Assembly: GCF_000967495.1 (NCBI RefSeq)
Contig: NZ_JXXU01000044.1
Location: 1 to 64,000 of the forward strand
DNA from: Vibrio neptunius
Lineage (GTDB): Bacteria; Pseudomonadota; Gammaproteobacteria; Enterobacterales; Vibrionaceae
Reading direction: 5' to 3'
Length of the DNA: 64,000 bases
In this document: piece after piece, positions 33,767-43,158 of the stretch
Layout: each line of letters opens with the position of its first letter
Position numbering within the stretch: position 1 is the first letter of the stretch
Notes under the pieces: generated by a model
Databases searched by the model: none
The model's input: the letters and a program-made list of their open reading frames with translations, nothing else
Told to the model about the DNA's origin: nothing
Program-made: the position numbers and the translations under genes

Positions 33767-34531
33767 TTGCTTGGTATTATTCGCTTGATTTTGGCTGCGA
33801 TTTTCATTGTCTTGATGACTCTATTTGCTTTGGTGTACTGCTTGTTCAGCCCAAGAAATCCAAAGCATGTCTACTTCTTCTGCCGTTGGTTTAATCAGTT
33901 ACACAAACTCATTGGGCTCAAATTAATACAACGTGGCCTAGATAGAGCTCCAACGCCAGTCAATAGCGTATATATTTCTAATCATCAAAGTGTGTACGAC
34001 TTTGTCACAGCGCCGGGGATGCTCCGCCCAAAAACCGTAACCTTGGGGAAAAAAGATTTACTCTGGATACCCTTCTTTGGCCAACTTTACTGGATTACTG
34101 GCAACATACTGATTAACAGAGAAAACAAGTCACAGGCACGCGATACCATCAAACAAGTCGCAGAAGCTATTCATCAACGAGATCTATCCGTTTGGGTTTA
34201 CCCCGAGGGGACACGCAGCAAAGGTCGAGGGTTACTACCGTTTAAAACTGGTGCCTTCCGCATGGCGATTGAAGCGGGAGTCCCGATTACACCTATGTGT
34301 GTCAGCACAACCCATGAAAAGATTAAGCTCAACCGCCGGAGTAATGGTGTCGTGATAACTGAAATGCTTGAACCCATTGATGTATCTGGCTATAAGCTTG
34401 AAGATGCTAGAAAGCTCGCAGAGCACTGTCATAACCTAATGGCGGCGAAAATAAAAGAGCTGGACAACGAAGTTGCCCAACTCGAAGCACAAAGCAGTAA
34501 GCCGCTCACAGAGGAGCAGCGAGGCCACTAG
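33767..34531 (+). CDS. plsC: 1-acyl-sn-glycerol-3-phosphate acyltransferase
   Basis: A 254-residue inner-membrane acyltransferase that makes phosphatidic acid from lysophosphatidic acid. The catalytic H-x4-D motif reads HQSVYD (residues 73-78), and the substrate motif is YPEGTRSKGRGLLPFKTGAF. An N-terminal membrane helix (IIRLILAAIFIVLMTLFALV) anchors it. The start is TTG with AGAGGGA upstream. The stop overlaps the end of the convergent cheV by 4 bp. The extended polar C-terminus is usual for Vibrio PlsC. Confidence 0.93.
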   Translation: MLGIIRLILAAIFIVLMTLFALVYCLFSPRNPKHVYFFCRWFNQLHKLIGLKLIQRGLDRAPTPVNSVYISNHQSVYDFVTAPGMLRPKTVTLGKKDLLWIPFFGQLYWITGNILINRENKSQARDTIKQVAEAIHQRDLSVWVYPEGTRSKGRGLLPFKTGAFRMAIEAGVPITPMCVSTTHEKIKLNRRSNGVVITEMLEPIDVSGYKLEDARKLAEHCHNLMAAKIKELDNEVAQLEAQSSKPLTEEQRGH

Positions 34532-35499
34532 AGAACGTATTGATCCATCAGCGCGACCATACGGCCAATCTCTGGCTTGGTGATAGTGTCATTCGCACCT
34601 AACGCCAGAGCTTTCGTCCTATTGTCATCACTCATCAGCGACGAGAACATCACAATGGGTAACTCTTTGTAGGCTTCGGAGTCACGTAAACGCTTGACCA
34701 AGTGCATGCCATCCATACGTGGCATTTCAACATCCGTTACCACTGCATCGACCAACTCAGTCACGGATATCTCTTCTTTTTTAGCCACTTCCGCAATTTC
34801 CATTAACTTCTCGTGTGCCTCACCGCCATCTTTACATGCGATGATGTTGTAACCCGCCGAACTTAATGTGTCCTGGATCAAGCTGCGAATAAAGGCCGAG
34901 TCATCCACCACCATAACCGTCTTCGCATTACGCTTGGATACCATTTTCTGGTTAAGATCGACGCTTTTATCTACTTTGACATCGTATTTTTCCATGCTTA
35001 GCTCAGGGTTGATGTCAGCGATAATCTTCTCAAAGTCTAGGATCATGATCAGATTGCCATCTTTGCGTACTACCGCAACCACACAGTCTTGTTCACCTGC
35101 TTCAAGGAATTGGCTTGGGGACTCGACATCATTCCACGAAATGCGATGAATGCGGCTGATGCTATCGATAAGAAAGCCATTCGTCATGCGGTTGAAATCT
35201 GTGACAATCACAAACTTCTTCTCCAAGTCGCTACTGGTTGGCACACCTAACCAACCAGCAAGATCCACTAATGGAGTAAGAATGTCACGGGAAGAGAAGA
35301 CACCGACCATATGTGGCTGAGCATTAGGGTAGTCTGTGGTCTCTGGCACTTGAATTACTTCACGGACTTTAGCAACGTTAATGCCGTAGTAACACGTCTT
35401 TTTCGAGCCATCTGGCATCTGTTTGACCAAATGAAATTCAATGATTTCAAGTTCGTTGGTGCCGCTTTCTGTAAGAATTGTACTGCTTGAAACGCTCAT
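34528..35499 (-). CDS. cheV: CheV chemotaxis coupling protein (CheW-REC)
   Basis: A 323-residue protein with an N-terminal CheW domain (about 15-165, TCYYGINVAKVREVIQVPET) and a C-terminal receiver domain (about 190-320) with DDSAFIR, the phospho-acceptor Asp in VVTDVEMPRMDG, and the conserved Lys in NDTITKPE. CheV couples receptors to CheA and is phosphorylated for adaptation. Vibrio carry several cheV copies. It is monocistronic and convergent with plsC. Confidence 0.95.
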   Translation of the reverse strand: MSVSSSTILTESGTNELEIIEFHLVKQMPDGSKKTCYYGINVAKVREVIQVPETTDYPNAQPHMVGVFSSRDILTPLVDLAGWLGVPTSSDLEKKFVIVTDFNRMTNGFLIDSISRIHRISWNDVESPSQFLEAGEQDCVVAVVRKDGNLIMILDFEKIIADINPELSMEKYDVKVDKSVDLNQKMVSKRNAKTVMVVDDSAFIRSLIQDTLSSAGYNIIACKDGGEAHEKLMEIAEVAKKEEISVTELVDAVVTDVEMPRMDGMHLVKRLRDSEAYKELPIVMFSSLMSDDNRTKALALGANDTITKPEIGRMVALMDQYVL

Positions 35500-35955
35500 A
35501 GTTGATTTTACTCATTCCCGGTATTATTCACACTTACGCACATAATTTTAATTTGCGTAGCTACCATTAATCTACCGCCTCGGGTTTTGTATTTTTCGTT
35601 GATGCTGAGGCGAAAGTAAAACTATCTCATTTATCAATATAAATACCAGAACAATTCATCAATATAATGGCAAGCTCTTGAGTTGCTCACACTATGATGA
35701 ACCACTGGTTACCTCTCCTAGTATAAGCCCCGAGTGATGAACTTTCATTAAACCAACAAGAATTGCTTTTTGAGGCTAGCTGCTGTTGGAAAAAAAATAC
35801 TAGTAAGTGTCTGTATAAACACGTGAACTCTATGTCTACACTACTATAACGGCAACACGAACAAATTGTTGAATCAATTATCACTAAACCAATGTAGAAA
35901 GTGAAAACAAAAAAGATCTGGCAGACAGCACTGGGACTTCCCAGTGCCTTGGCTA
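35500..35955. other. Intergenic region, only a terminator recognised
   Basis: A 456-bp stretch between cheV and metY, both on the minus strand. It holds the cheV promoter and the metY terminator (35914-35964). No small gene or repeat was found. Confidence 0.6.
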
Positions 35956-35964
35956 TTAAGATCT
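35914..35964 (-). terminator. Terminator of metY
   Basis: GCACTGGG and CCCAGTGC (35928-35947) form the core hairpin. An outer AGATCT pair (35914-35919 with 35959-35964) extends it, followed on the minus strand by a T-run. Confidence 0.65.
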
Positions 35965-37224
35965 GAGCGCCTGTTCTAAATCGGCAAGAATGTCATCAAT
36001 GTGCTCAATGCCGACTGAAAGTCGGATCATTTCAGGTGAAACACCCGCCTGCTTCTGCTCAGCTTCGCTAAGCTGGCGGTGAGTGGTTGAAGCAGGATGG
36101 CAAGCCAGGGATTTGGCATCACCGATGTTGACCAGTCGCTTAAAGATTTTCAGTGCATCATAGAAACGCACCCCAGCTTGGTAACCATCTTTGAGACCAA
36201 ACGACAGAATCGCAGAGGGTTTTCCCTTCATATACTTCTCGGCCAACGGATAATGCTCTGAGGTAGTCAAGCCTGCGTAACTTACCCAACTTACTTTGTC
36301 GTGCTGGTTAAGGAACTCGGCAACTTTGAGCGCATTTTCTGTGTGACGTTCCATACGCAATGATAATGTTTCCAAACCTTGTATCAACATAAAGGCATTC
36401 ATCGGTGACAACGCAGCACCAGTGTTACGTAATGGCACTGTCCGAGCTCTACCAATGAAGGCCGCTTCACCAAACGCTTCAGTGTACACTACACCATGGT
36501 AAGATGGTTCTGGCTGATTAAAAGTAGGGAAGCGGGCTTTATGCTGCGCCCAAGGGAACTTACCGGAGTCAATAATGATGCCACCGAGCGTTGTACCATG
36601 GCCGCCAACATATTTGGTCAGTGAGTGCACAACAATATCTGCACCAAACTCGATTGGCTTACAAAGCGCTGGCGTAGCCACTGTATTATCGACGATAACA
36701 GGCACACCCTGAGCATGAGCAAGTTCTGCTACTCGCTCTAGATCAATGATGTTACCGGCTGGGTTACCGATACTTTCACAATACACAGCCTTGGTGTTTT
36801 CATCGATCAATTCAGCAAGGCTTTCAGGCTTATCGTCTTTAGCAAACTTTACCTCAATGCCTTGATTAGGTAACATATGCGCAAAGAGTGTGTAAGTCCC
36901 ACCATAAAGCTGTGGTGTAGAAATGATATTATCTCCAGCCTGTGCCAAAGTGAGAATCGCATAGTTAATCGCCGCACTTCCCGCGCTAACAACCAGACCA
37001 GCGACACCTCCTTCCAAAGCAGCCATCCGCTTTTCCAACACGTCATTGGTCGGATTCATAATGCGGGTGTAAATATTCCCAGGGACTTCAAGATTAAACA
37101 AGTCAGCACCATGCTGAGCGTTGTCAAACTCATAGGCAACCGTTTGATAAATAGGTGTCGCGACAGACTTGGTGGTTGGGTCAGTTTCATAACCAAAGTG
37201 AATTGATAAGGTTTCGTCTTTCAT
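35956..37224 (-). CDS. metY: O-acetylhomoserine sulfhydrylase (PLP enzyme)
   Basis: A 422-residue PLP-dependent Cys/Met metabolism enzyme that makes homocysteine (or methionine) from O-acetylhomoserine and sulfide. Signs are the N-terminal HFGYETDPTTKSVATPIYQT, VSAGSAAINYAILTL, DNTVATP, and the PLP lysine in VVHSLTKYVGG (K204). Its length and the C-terminal RLSVGIEHIDDILADL fit the O-acetylhomoserine branch of this family rather than cystathionine enzymes. A perfect CRP-type site lies 84 bp upstream of the start. Confidence 0.93.
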   Translation of the reverse strand: MKDETLSIHFGYETDPTTKSVATPIYQTVAYEFDNAQHGADLFNLEVPGNIYTRIMNPTNDVLEKRMAALEGGVAGLVVSAGSAAINYAILTLAQAGDNIISTPQLYGGTYTLFAHMLPNQGIEVKFAKDDKPESLAELIDENTKAVYCESIGNPAGNIIDLERVAELAHAQGVPVIVDNTVATPALCKPIEFGADIVVHSLTKYVGGHGTTLGGIIIDSGKFPWAQHKARFPTFNQPEPSYHGVVYTEAFGEAAFIGRARTVPLRNTGAALSPMNAFMLIQGLETLSLRMERHTENALKVAEFLNQHDKVSWVSYAGLTTSEHYPLAEKYMKGKPSAILSFGLKDGYQAGVRFYDALKIFKRLVNIGDAKSLACHPASTTHRQLSEAEQKQAGVSPEMIRLSVGIEHIDDILADLEQALRS

Positions 37225-37307
37225 ATACCTTCCTTGGGCAAGCGAATAAATGTGGAATTAATGTCTTATCAATAAATATCCACGTTGTGTTCAAAACCTA
37301 ACCATAT

Positions 37308-37323
37308 TGTGAATGTATTCACA
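37308..37323. promoter_or_regulatory. CRP-type binding site
   Basis: TGTGAATGTATTCACA matches the CRP core TGTGA-N6-TCACA in all ten conserved bases. It lies between divergent metY (start at 37224) and the gene starting at 37341, 17 bp before the latter. That position could activate metY or repress the small gene. Confidence 0.6.
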
Positions 37324-37340
37324 CTAAACCCTTGAAAACT

Positions 37341-37892
37341 ATGACTGAGAAGATTCTACTAAACACGCCTCTTTGTACCTTTTGTCACCAACTCGACACG
37401 GTCAACATAGCGGACCTCTCACTGCTTACGCCAGATGCGAAGCAAATGTGGCAAGACAAGATAGCCCTGTTGCAAAAGCAACTAACAGCGCTGCCACATT
37501 TAGCAGGACAAGTGATATTACGTTTACCAATGGGTTTAGAGAGTGAAGAGATTGACGCCGTGGTGCTTTATCGTGGGATCGTATTTGTTATTCAACTTGA
37601 ACTTGAGAGTAACAGCTATCAGGCGGACTCGATAACCAAGGTTCATCAGTTAGCCCGACAGTTGAAAGATCTCACCCCTCTCAACAAAGCACGGTATATG
37701 GTTCCTGTGCTACTAGCGGCAAAAGCAAAGCCTCAGGCTGGGCCATTAGCCGCTTCCCAAGACTTATTGTTTGATACCATGTGTGACTCTAGCGAGTATT
37801 TATCTGCGCTGATCGAGCACTTTGCCAACCAGTTTAAAGCAGATGAGATCGATGCTGAAAACTGGTTAGTACAACATTATCGCAGCCTCTAA
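37341..37892 (+). CDS. Conserved-looking hypothetical protein
   Basis: A 183-residue protein of unknown function, not recognised. A short N-terminal CTFCHQLDTVNI is followed by helical sequence and a strand-rich middle, EIDAVVLYRGIVFVIQLELE, which loosely recalls the core of nuclease-related (NERD/restriction-like) folds, where an acidic residue lies near a strand ending in E-x-E. No catalytic pattern is certain. A TTG three codons upstream is possible. It overlaps the stop of the convergent channel gene by 4 bp and has a CRP-type site just upstream. Confidence 0.65.
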   Translation: MTEKILLNTPLCTFCHQLDTVNIADLSLLTPDAKQMWQDKIALLQKQLTALPHLAGQVILRLPMGLESEEIDAVVLYRGIVFVIQLELESNSYQADSITKVHQLARQLKDLTPLNKARYMVPVLLAAKAKPQAGPLAASQDLLFDTMCDSSEYLSALIEHFANQFKADEIDAENWLVQHYRSL

Positions 37893-38866
37893 CGTGTCAT
37901 TTTCTTAACAAAGACCACCACAAACAGTGCCATAGTAAAGCTGCCTAAAAAAGCTTCAAAGGCAGCGATAAACCTGGCGAAACCGACTGGAGAGATATCC
38001 CCGTAACCGAGAGTGGTAAAGGTAACCACACTGAAATAGAGTGAATTAAGAAATTCAAACAAGTAGAACTGCCAGCCACTTAGGCCCTCATATATCGGAT
38101 GTGCCCCTGTTGTATCGAGAAAGAAGTATGCCATAGCGCAGACCAGTATCAAAAAGATAGAAAAACCAACTACACGCATTGGATCTTCACCATAGCCGCA
38201 GAACAAATCAACAACCTTAGATACGATTCGCTTGATACTCAGCTTAGGCATTTGATAGCGACGGAAGCGCATCTCTCGTTTAAAGAAATCGCCCGCCATT
38301 TCAAACAATCCCTGTTTTTCACACTGTTTCCGGATATTGCGACATACTTCTTCCGCTTCCTGATACAAGGAGGCAGCTTGTTTGTATTCACGCTTTCTGC
38401 GAGCCTGCTTGGCCTGCAGCTCTTGCTTGAGGAACTTTCCCCACTCAACATTTTCAAGCTTAGCTCGGCTAAGTTCGGCCCCCAGCAAATTGCAATTATC
38501 TAACTTTGCACAATGAAGGTTTGCTCCCAACATCTTGGACTTCATCAAAGAGGAACCACGTAAATCAAGACCGAAAAAATGCGCATCGGTCAAATCCGCG
38601 CGGTAAAAGTCCACATTGCGGCATGAAAAGCCTTCTTTACTGCCTCGATTAACCAAATTAATGTCAACCAAGTCTGTTTTTGCCAACTGAAATCCGTCTA
38701 AAGGTTTACCCGCTGCGGCCCATTGTTCAACCTTGTCTTTAATCTTATCTTTGCTTTTATCGACTTTGGGATCATGCCAGTAACAAAGTCCTGACTCCCC
38801 ACACGGTTGATCGCAGCACCAGCCATCAGGATTTTGATAGCTGCATTGGCCTTGTGTAGATTTCAT
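37889..38866 (-). CDS. Pentapeptide-repeat K+ channel fusion
   Basis: A 325-residue protein that joins a Cys-rich N-terminus (CSYQNPDGWCCDQPCGESGLCYW) and pentapeptide repeats (about 75-150, A(D/N)LxX pattern as in DLRGSSLMKSKMLGANLHCA) to a two-helix potassium channel at the C-terminus. The selectivity filter is FTTLGYGDIS between membrane helices (FSIFLILVCAMAYFFL and ARFIAAFEAFLGSFTMALFV). A charged coiled segment lies between. This should form a tetrameric K+ channel with a cytoplasmic repeat domain as sensor or scaffold. The ligand is unknown. Confidence 0.85.
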   Translation of the reverse strand: MKSTQGQCSYQNPDGWCCDQPCGESGLCYWHDPKVDKSKDKIKDKVEQWAAAGKPLDGFQLAKTDLVDINLVNRGSKEGFSCRNVDFYRADLTDAHFFGLDLRGSSLMKSKMLGANLHCAKLDNCNLLGAELSRAKLENVEWGKFLKQELQAKQARRKREYKQAASLYQEAEEVCRNIRKQCEKQGLFEMAGDFFKREMRFRRYQMPKLSIKRIVSKVVDLFCGYGEDPMRVVGFSIFLILVCAMAYFFLDTTGAHPIYEGLSGWQFYLFEFLNSLYFSVVTFTTLGYGDISPVGFARFIAAFEAFLGSFTMALFVVVFVKKMTR

Positions 38867-38959
38867 ATGCGCTGCCCCATAAGCAAGTCAGCAAACTGAC
38901 GCTTACTGACTTCATTAAGTGTAGTGGGTGCATATGCTCTCGCAAACGCAATTTACAAT

Positions 38960-39856
38960 TTAATCATTAAGAACTTGTTGTTTCAGCCAACTTTTAAATA
39001 GTCGGGTATGGGGATTATCTAGGTGGGTAATAATAAAGTAGCCCGCATTAGCACGGATTGCGGGAAATGGTGCGACCAATCTTTTTTGATAAAGCTCATC
39101 TCCTAAAAGAGCCATTCGTGCTAGCGCTATTCCTAAACCCGCTTCTGCGGCAGACATCGCCATATCAGTGCGATTAAAGAAGTGTCCACTATGTGTTTCA
39201 AATTTGAGTGCATACTGTTGTGCCCAAAAGTGCCATTCATGGTCTTTGGCAGAATCTTTCCATGGCATAGCATCATGAAGCAGCGTCACTTGTTGCCATT
39301 CTTGTGCACTGCCTGACAACTTAAGATGAGAAAAATGACGAAAATACTCTGAACTCATTACCGGAAGCAGAGACTCTTCCATCAAGAGTTCAGCATCGGG
39401 TAACTTATAGGGTAGTGGTCCATAATCGATGGCAATATCATAATCTCTGCTATCGCTGTCAACCAAAGCACCTTCCGCAAATGTGTGGATCTGAATGTCT
39501 GGGTGGCGCTTTTGAAAATCATCCAAACGTGGCACCAACCATTTGAAGGCCAAAGAGGGGGTCAGTTTAAGCCGTATCTGCTTACTGTCGCTAACATGCG
39601 TCAATTTGTAGGTATTTTCCTCGATTGCCAGCAAATGTGGTGTCACTGATTGAACTAGCTTATCCCCTTTTTCAGTCAGACGAATACCTCTTGCATGGCG
39701 TTCGAATACGTTAAAACCTAAACGTTCTTCGATTAATTGAATCTGCTGACTGACCGCACCCGTAGTGAGATTGAGCTCACGGGCAGCACTAGTCAGACTG
39801 CTGTGTTTCGCGACGGTGCATACCAGATTGATACCATTGAGCAGAACAGACTTCAT
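38960..39856 (-). CDS. LysR-type transcriptional regulator
   Basis: A 298-residue LysR regulator. The winged helix lies at about 5-62 (LVCTVAKHSSLTSAARELNL and TTGAVSQQIQLIEERLGF) and the effector domain covers the rest. The VPRLDDFQKRHPDIQIHTFAEG region is typical of the GcvA/AmpR-like branch. It is divergent from a D-amino acid dehydrogenase gene with 103 bp between starts, so it most likely controls that gene in response to an amino acid. Confidence 0.93.
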   Translation of the reverse strand: MKSVLLNGINLVCTVAKHSSLTSAARELNLTTGAVSQQIQLIEERLGFNVFERHARGIRLTEKGDKLVQSVTPHLLAIEENTYKLTHVSDSKQIRLKLTPSLAFKWLVPRLDDFQKRHPDIQIHTFAEGALVDSDSRDYDIAIDYGPLPYKLPDAELLMEESLLPVMSSEYFRHFSHLKLSGSAQEWQQVTLLHDAMPWKDSAKDHEWHFWAQQYALKFETHSGHFFNRTDMAMSAAEAGLGIALARMALLGDELYQKRLVAPFPAIRANAGYFIITHLDNPHTRLFKSWLKQQVLND

Positions 39857-39877
39857 AAAAGCTTTTAGTTTTTCTAT

Positions 39878-39890
39878 ACAGTACTGTTAA
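39878..39890. promoter_or_regulatory. Putative LysR operator ACAGTACTGT in the lysR-dadA gap
   Basis: The 10-bp palindrome ACAGTACTGT lies 21 bp before the lysR start and about 70 bp before dadA. The overlapping word GTACTGTTAA (39881-39890) recurs inverted as TTAACAGTAC at 41238-41247, upstream of the alanine symporter gene. A shared regulator is plausible. Confidence 0.45.
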
Positions 39891-39959
39891 TTCTTATCGA
39901 TTGTTAATCAAATGTAAATCCACCATGCTTGGCAAAATCGTTAAATTGAGGGTTTGAGT

Positions 39960-41213
39960 GTGAAAGTCGTTGTCTTAGGCAGTGGTGTCGTAGGGTTAAC
40001 CAGCGCTTGGTACTTATCGCAGGCTGGGTGTCAAGTCACGGTGATTGATCGTCAGCCGCGTGCTGCGGAAGAAACCAGTTTTGCTAACGCCGGACAGATT
40101 TCCTACGGTTATTCATCCCCTTGGGCTGCACCTGGTGTACCACTCAAGGCGATGAAATGGCTATTAGAAAAACATGCTCCGTTAAAAATCAAACCTAACC
40201 TCAGTCCAGAGCTCCTCCATTGGGCCAGTCAAATGCTAAAAAATTGCCAGCTGGACAGGTACCGAATTAACAAAGCCCGAATGCTAGCGATTGCTAATCG
40301 TAGCCGAGAGTGTTTAGCGCAGTTAAACCAACAGTATGACCTCAACTATCAGGGGCGCACTCAAGGGACGCTACAAATATTCCGCAACCACAAACAATTA
40401 GAAGCCATTGAGAAGGACATTACGCTGCTGGAAGAGAGTGGCACTCGCTATCAATTACTGGATGCCAAGGAATGCCTAATTCAGGAGCCAGGGCTAGCGA
40501 ATATTCAAGGCACTTTGACTGGCGGACTATACCTGCCAGATGACGAAACTGGAGATTGTTACCTATTTTGCCAGCAACTGCAGGCAATGGCAGAGCACGC
40601 AGGCGTCGAGTTTCTGTTTAACACTGAGATCCAGCATTTGAACATCCAAGATAATCAGGTCACCTCTGTCGCGACATTACAGGGTGAAATCGAGGCTGAC
40701 AAATTTGTGGTGGCAATGGGCAGTTACTCAAAAAAACTTCTGGAACAAGTCGGAATAGACATTCCGCTTTACCCAGTAAAAGGGTATTCGTTGACTTTAC
40801 CTGTGATCAACCATGACTTTGCTCCGCAATCGACCATCATGGATGAAACATACAAAGTGGCGGTCACACGATTTGAAAATAGAATACGCGTCGCTGGTAC
40901 AGCCGAGTTGGCCGGATTTGACCCAGCTCTGCCAGACAAGCGACTCGCGACCTTAAATCATGTCGTTTCTAACCTATTTCCTCAAGGCACGGATTTAACT
41001 CAAGCAGAATACTGGACAGGCTTCCGTCCAATGACACCTGACGGGACACCCATCATTGGAGCTACCAAAATCGCCAATCTATTCACTAATACTGGTCATG
41101 GTACATTAGGTTGGACCATGGCCTGTGGATCAGCCGATATTCTGACAGGGGTAATCACGAGGGCGGATAACCATCAATATAAAGCGCTAAGTACTCATCG
41201 ATATGAAAAATAG
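39960..41213 (+). CDS. dadA: D-amino acid dehydrogenase (DadA-type)
   Basis: A 417-residue FAD-dependent oxidoreductase that deaminates D-amino acids such as D-alanine to keto acids and feeds electrons to the respiratory chain. The FAD-binding loop is MKVVVLGSGVVGLTSAWYLS. FANAGQISYGYSSPWAAPG and the C-terminal YWTGFRPMTPDGTPIIGATK are typical of DadA. The GTG at 39960 gives the family N-terminus with GAGGG seven bases upstream. It is divergent from a LysR regulator and followed by an alanine/sodium symporter, which together suggests an alanine-use module. Confidence 0.92.
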   Translation: MKVVVLGSGVVGLTSAWYLSQAGCQVTVIDRQPRAAEETSFANAGQISYGYSSPWAAPGVPLKAMKWLLEKHAPLKIKPNLSPELLHWASQMLKNCQLDRYRINKARMLAIANRSRECLAQLNQQYDLNYQGRTQGTLQIFRNHKQLEAIEKDITLLEESGTRYQLLDAKECLIQEPGLANIQGTLTGGLYLPDDETGDCYLFCQQLQAMAEHAGVEFLFNTEIQHLNIQDNQVTSVATLQGEIEADKFVVAMGSYSKKLLEQVGIDIPLYPVKGYSLTLPVINHDFAPQSTIMDETYKVAVTRFENRIRVAGTAELAGFDPALPDKRLATLNHVVSNLFPQGTDLTQAEYWTGFRPMTPDGTPIIGATKIANLFTNTGHGTLGWTMACGSADILTGVITRADNHQYKALSTHRYEK

Positions 41214-41495
41214 TAGAAATAGCTACAATAAATAAAATTAACAGTACAAAAAATAACCTACCAAACACAGCACACATCTCTAATTGCGCTGTCATTTTAG
41301 TCATATCAATTCAATTCTCAGGCAATTCAAAATTCCGCCCCTCAATAACACCAACCGTTAACATTTATTTAGCATTTTGTGCCTAAGCTCACGCAAACAA
41401 ACTTTAAAGTATAAATTGGTTAACAATAGAGTTACAAAAAGGTTAATATCCTGCTCAGAAAACAACCATTATAAAACAAAACAGGGAAAATACTT

Positions 41496-43037
41496 ATGCA
41501 GTCATTAGTTGATTTTCTGAATGGAATCATCTGGAGTCCGGCACTAATTTATTTGTGTCTTGGCGCTGGCTTGTTCTACTCAATCATGACGCGATTCGTG
41601 CAGGTTCGTCACTTTAGTGAAATGTGGCGTTTACTTCTTTCAGGTAAAAGCTCGTCCAAGGGCATTTCTTCTTTCCAGGCACTCGCCGTTTCACTTTCTG
41701 GACGTGTAGGTACAGGTAACATCGCAGGGGTTGCAGCAGCTATCGGTTTCGGTGGACCTGGTGCGGTGTTCTGGATGTGGGTTGTGGCATTCTTTGGTGC
41801 AGCAACAGCGTATGCAGAATCCACACTCGCTCAAATTTATAAAGAAGAAGATAACGGCGAATTCCGCGGTGGTCCTGCTTACTACATTGAGAAAGCAATG
41901 GGTCAGACGTGGTACGCGTGGATCTTTGCTATCGCGACTATTTTCGCTTGTGGCTTCCTGTTACCAGGTGTTCAGTCAAACAGTATTGGTAATGCGGTGG
42001 AAGCAGCGTTTGGCTCAGGTGCAATGATCGAGACAGCGATCGGCACATTCAGCTTTGCGAAAATCTTCACCGGTACTGTTATCTCCGTGATCCTAGCGTT
42101 CATCATCTTCGGTGGTGTTAAGCGTATCGCGAACTTCACTCAGATTGTAGTTCCTTTCATGGCACTGGCTTACATCATAACGGCCTTCATCATCATCCTT
42201 CTAAACATCGGTGAAGTACCGCGCGTATTCTCAATGATCATTGGTGATGCGTTCACACCTATGGCAGGTGTTGGTGCGGCAATCGGTTGGGGTGTTAAAC
42301 GTGGCGTTTACTCAAACGAAGCGGGTCAAGGTACAGGTCCTCACGCGGCAGCAGCAGCAAGTGTTGACCACCCAGCTCAGCAAGGTCTGGTACAGTCGTT
42401 TTCTATCTACATCGATACGCTACTAGTATGTTCGGCGACAGCATTTATGATTATCATCACGGGTGCTTACAACGTACACGGTGCAGAAGGCTTCCTAGTT
42501 CAGAACGTAGCAGCGGACATTGCAGCGAACGGCCCGGTCTTCACTCAGATGGCAATTGAAAGTGCATTACCGGGTATTGGTAAGCCGTTCATTGCGATCG
42601 CATTGTTCTTCTTTGCTTTCACAACCATCCTTGCGTACTACTACATTGCGGAAACAAATGTGGCCTATATCCGTCGCCACATCAAAGTTAACGGCTTGAT
42701 GTTCGTACTGAAATTGGCACTTATTGCAGTTGTGTTCTACGGTACAGTTAAGACTGCAAACCTTGCATGGGCAATGGGTGACGTAGGTGTTGGCCTGATG
42801 GCATGGCTAAACATTATTGGTATTCTGATTATCTTCTTCATGGCGAAGCCAGCACTCAAGGCACTAAATGACTACGAAGAGCAGCAGAAACAAGGTGTGA
42901 AAGAGTACACGTTCAACCCTGTAAAACTAGGCATCAAAGGTGCAGATTACTGGGAAGATAAATACCGTCGTAAGACAGGCAAAGAGCCTACAGCAGTAGA
43001 AGAAGAGTCCAAACCTGTTGAACAACCTTCAACCTAG
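41496..43037 (+). CDS. Alanine or glycine:sodium symporter (AGCS family)
   Basis: A 513-residue inner-membrane symporter. The AGCS signature GRVGTGNIAGVAAAIGFGGP appears in the first quarter, GWGVKRGVYSNEAGQGTGPH is the conserved mid-protein segment, and about ten membrane helices follow. It couples Na+ influx to uptake of alanine or glycine. It follows dadA after 282 bp and shares the 10-bp motif TTAACAGTAC with the lysR-dadA gap. A strong terminator follows the gene. Confidence 0.94.
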   Translation: MQSLVDFLNGIIWSPALIYLCLGAGLFYSIMTRFVQVRHFSEMWRLLLSGKSSSKGISSFQALAVSLSGRVGTGNIAGVAAAIGFGGPGAVFWMWVVAFFGAATAYAESTLAQIYKEEDNGEFRGGPAYYIEKAMGQTWYAWIFAIATIFACGFLLPGVQSNSIGNAVEAAFGSGAMIETAIGTFSFAKIFTGTVISVILAFIIFGGVKRIANFTQIVVPFMALAYIITAFIIILLNIGEVPRVFSMIIGDAFTPMAGVGAAIGWGVKRGVYSNEAGQGTGPHAAAAASVDHPAQQGLVQSFSIYIDTLLVCSATAFMIIITGAYNVHGAEGFLVQNVAADIAANGPVFTQMAIESALPGIGKPFIAIALFFFAFTTILAYYYIAETNVAYIRRHIKVNGLMFVLKLALIAVVFYGTVKTANLAWAMGDVGVGLMAWLNIIGILIIFFMAKPALKALNDYEEQQKQGVKEYTFNPVKLGIKGADYWEDKYRRKTGKEPTAVEEESKPVEQPST

Positions 43038-43071
43038 TGTGGATATCTAAGATAAAAAAGCAGTGGTAAAA

Positions 43072-43100
43072 AAAGGGGTTAGCCTATGGCTAACCCCTTT
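43072..43100. terminator. Terminator between the symporter and satP genes
   Basis: AAAGGGGTTAGCC (43072-43084) pairs perfectly with GGCTAACCCCTTT (43088-43100) around a 3-base loop. A- and T-rich flanks let it work for both convergent genes. Confidence 0.85.
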
Positions 43101-43158
43101 CATCTTATGTTCCCAAATATATTTCTAACACGGCAATTAGCCATGCAAGCAATACTCT

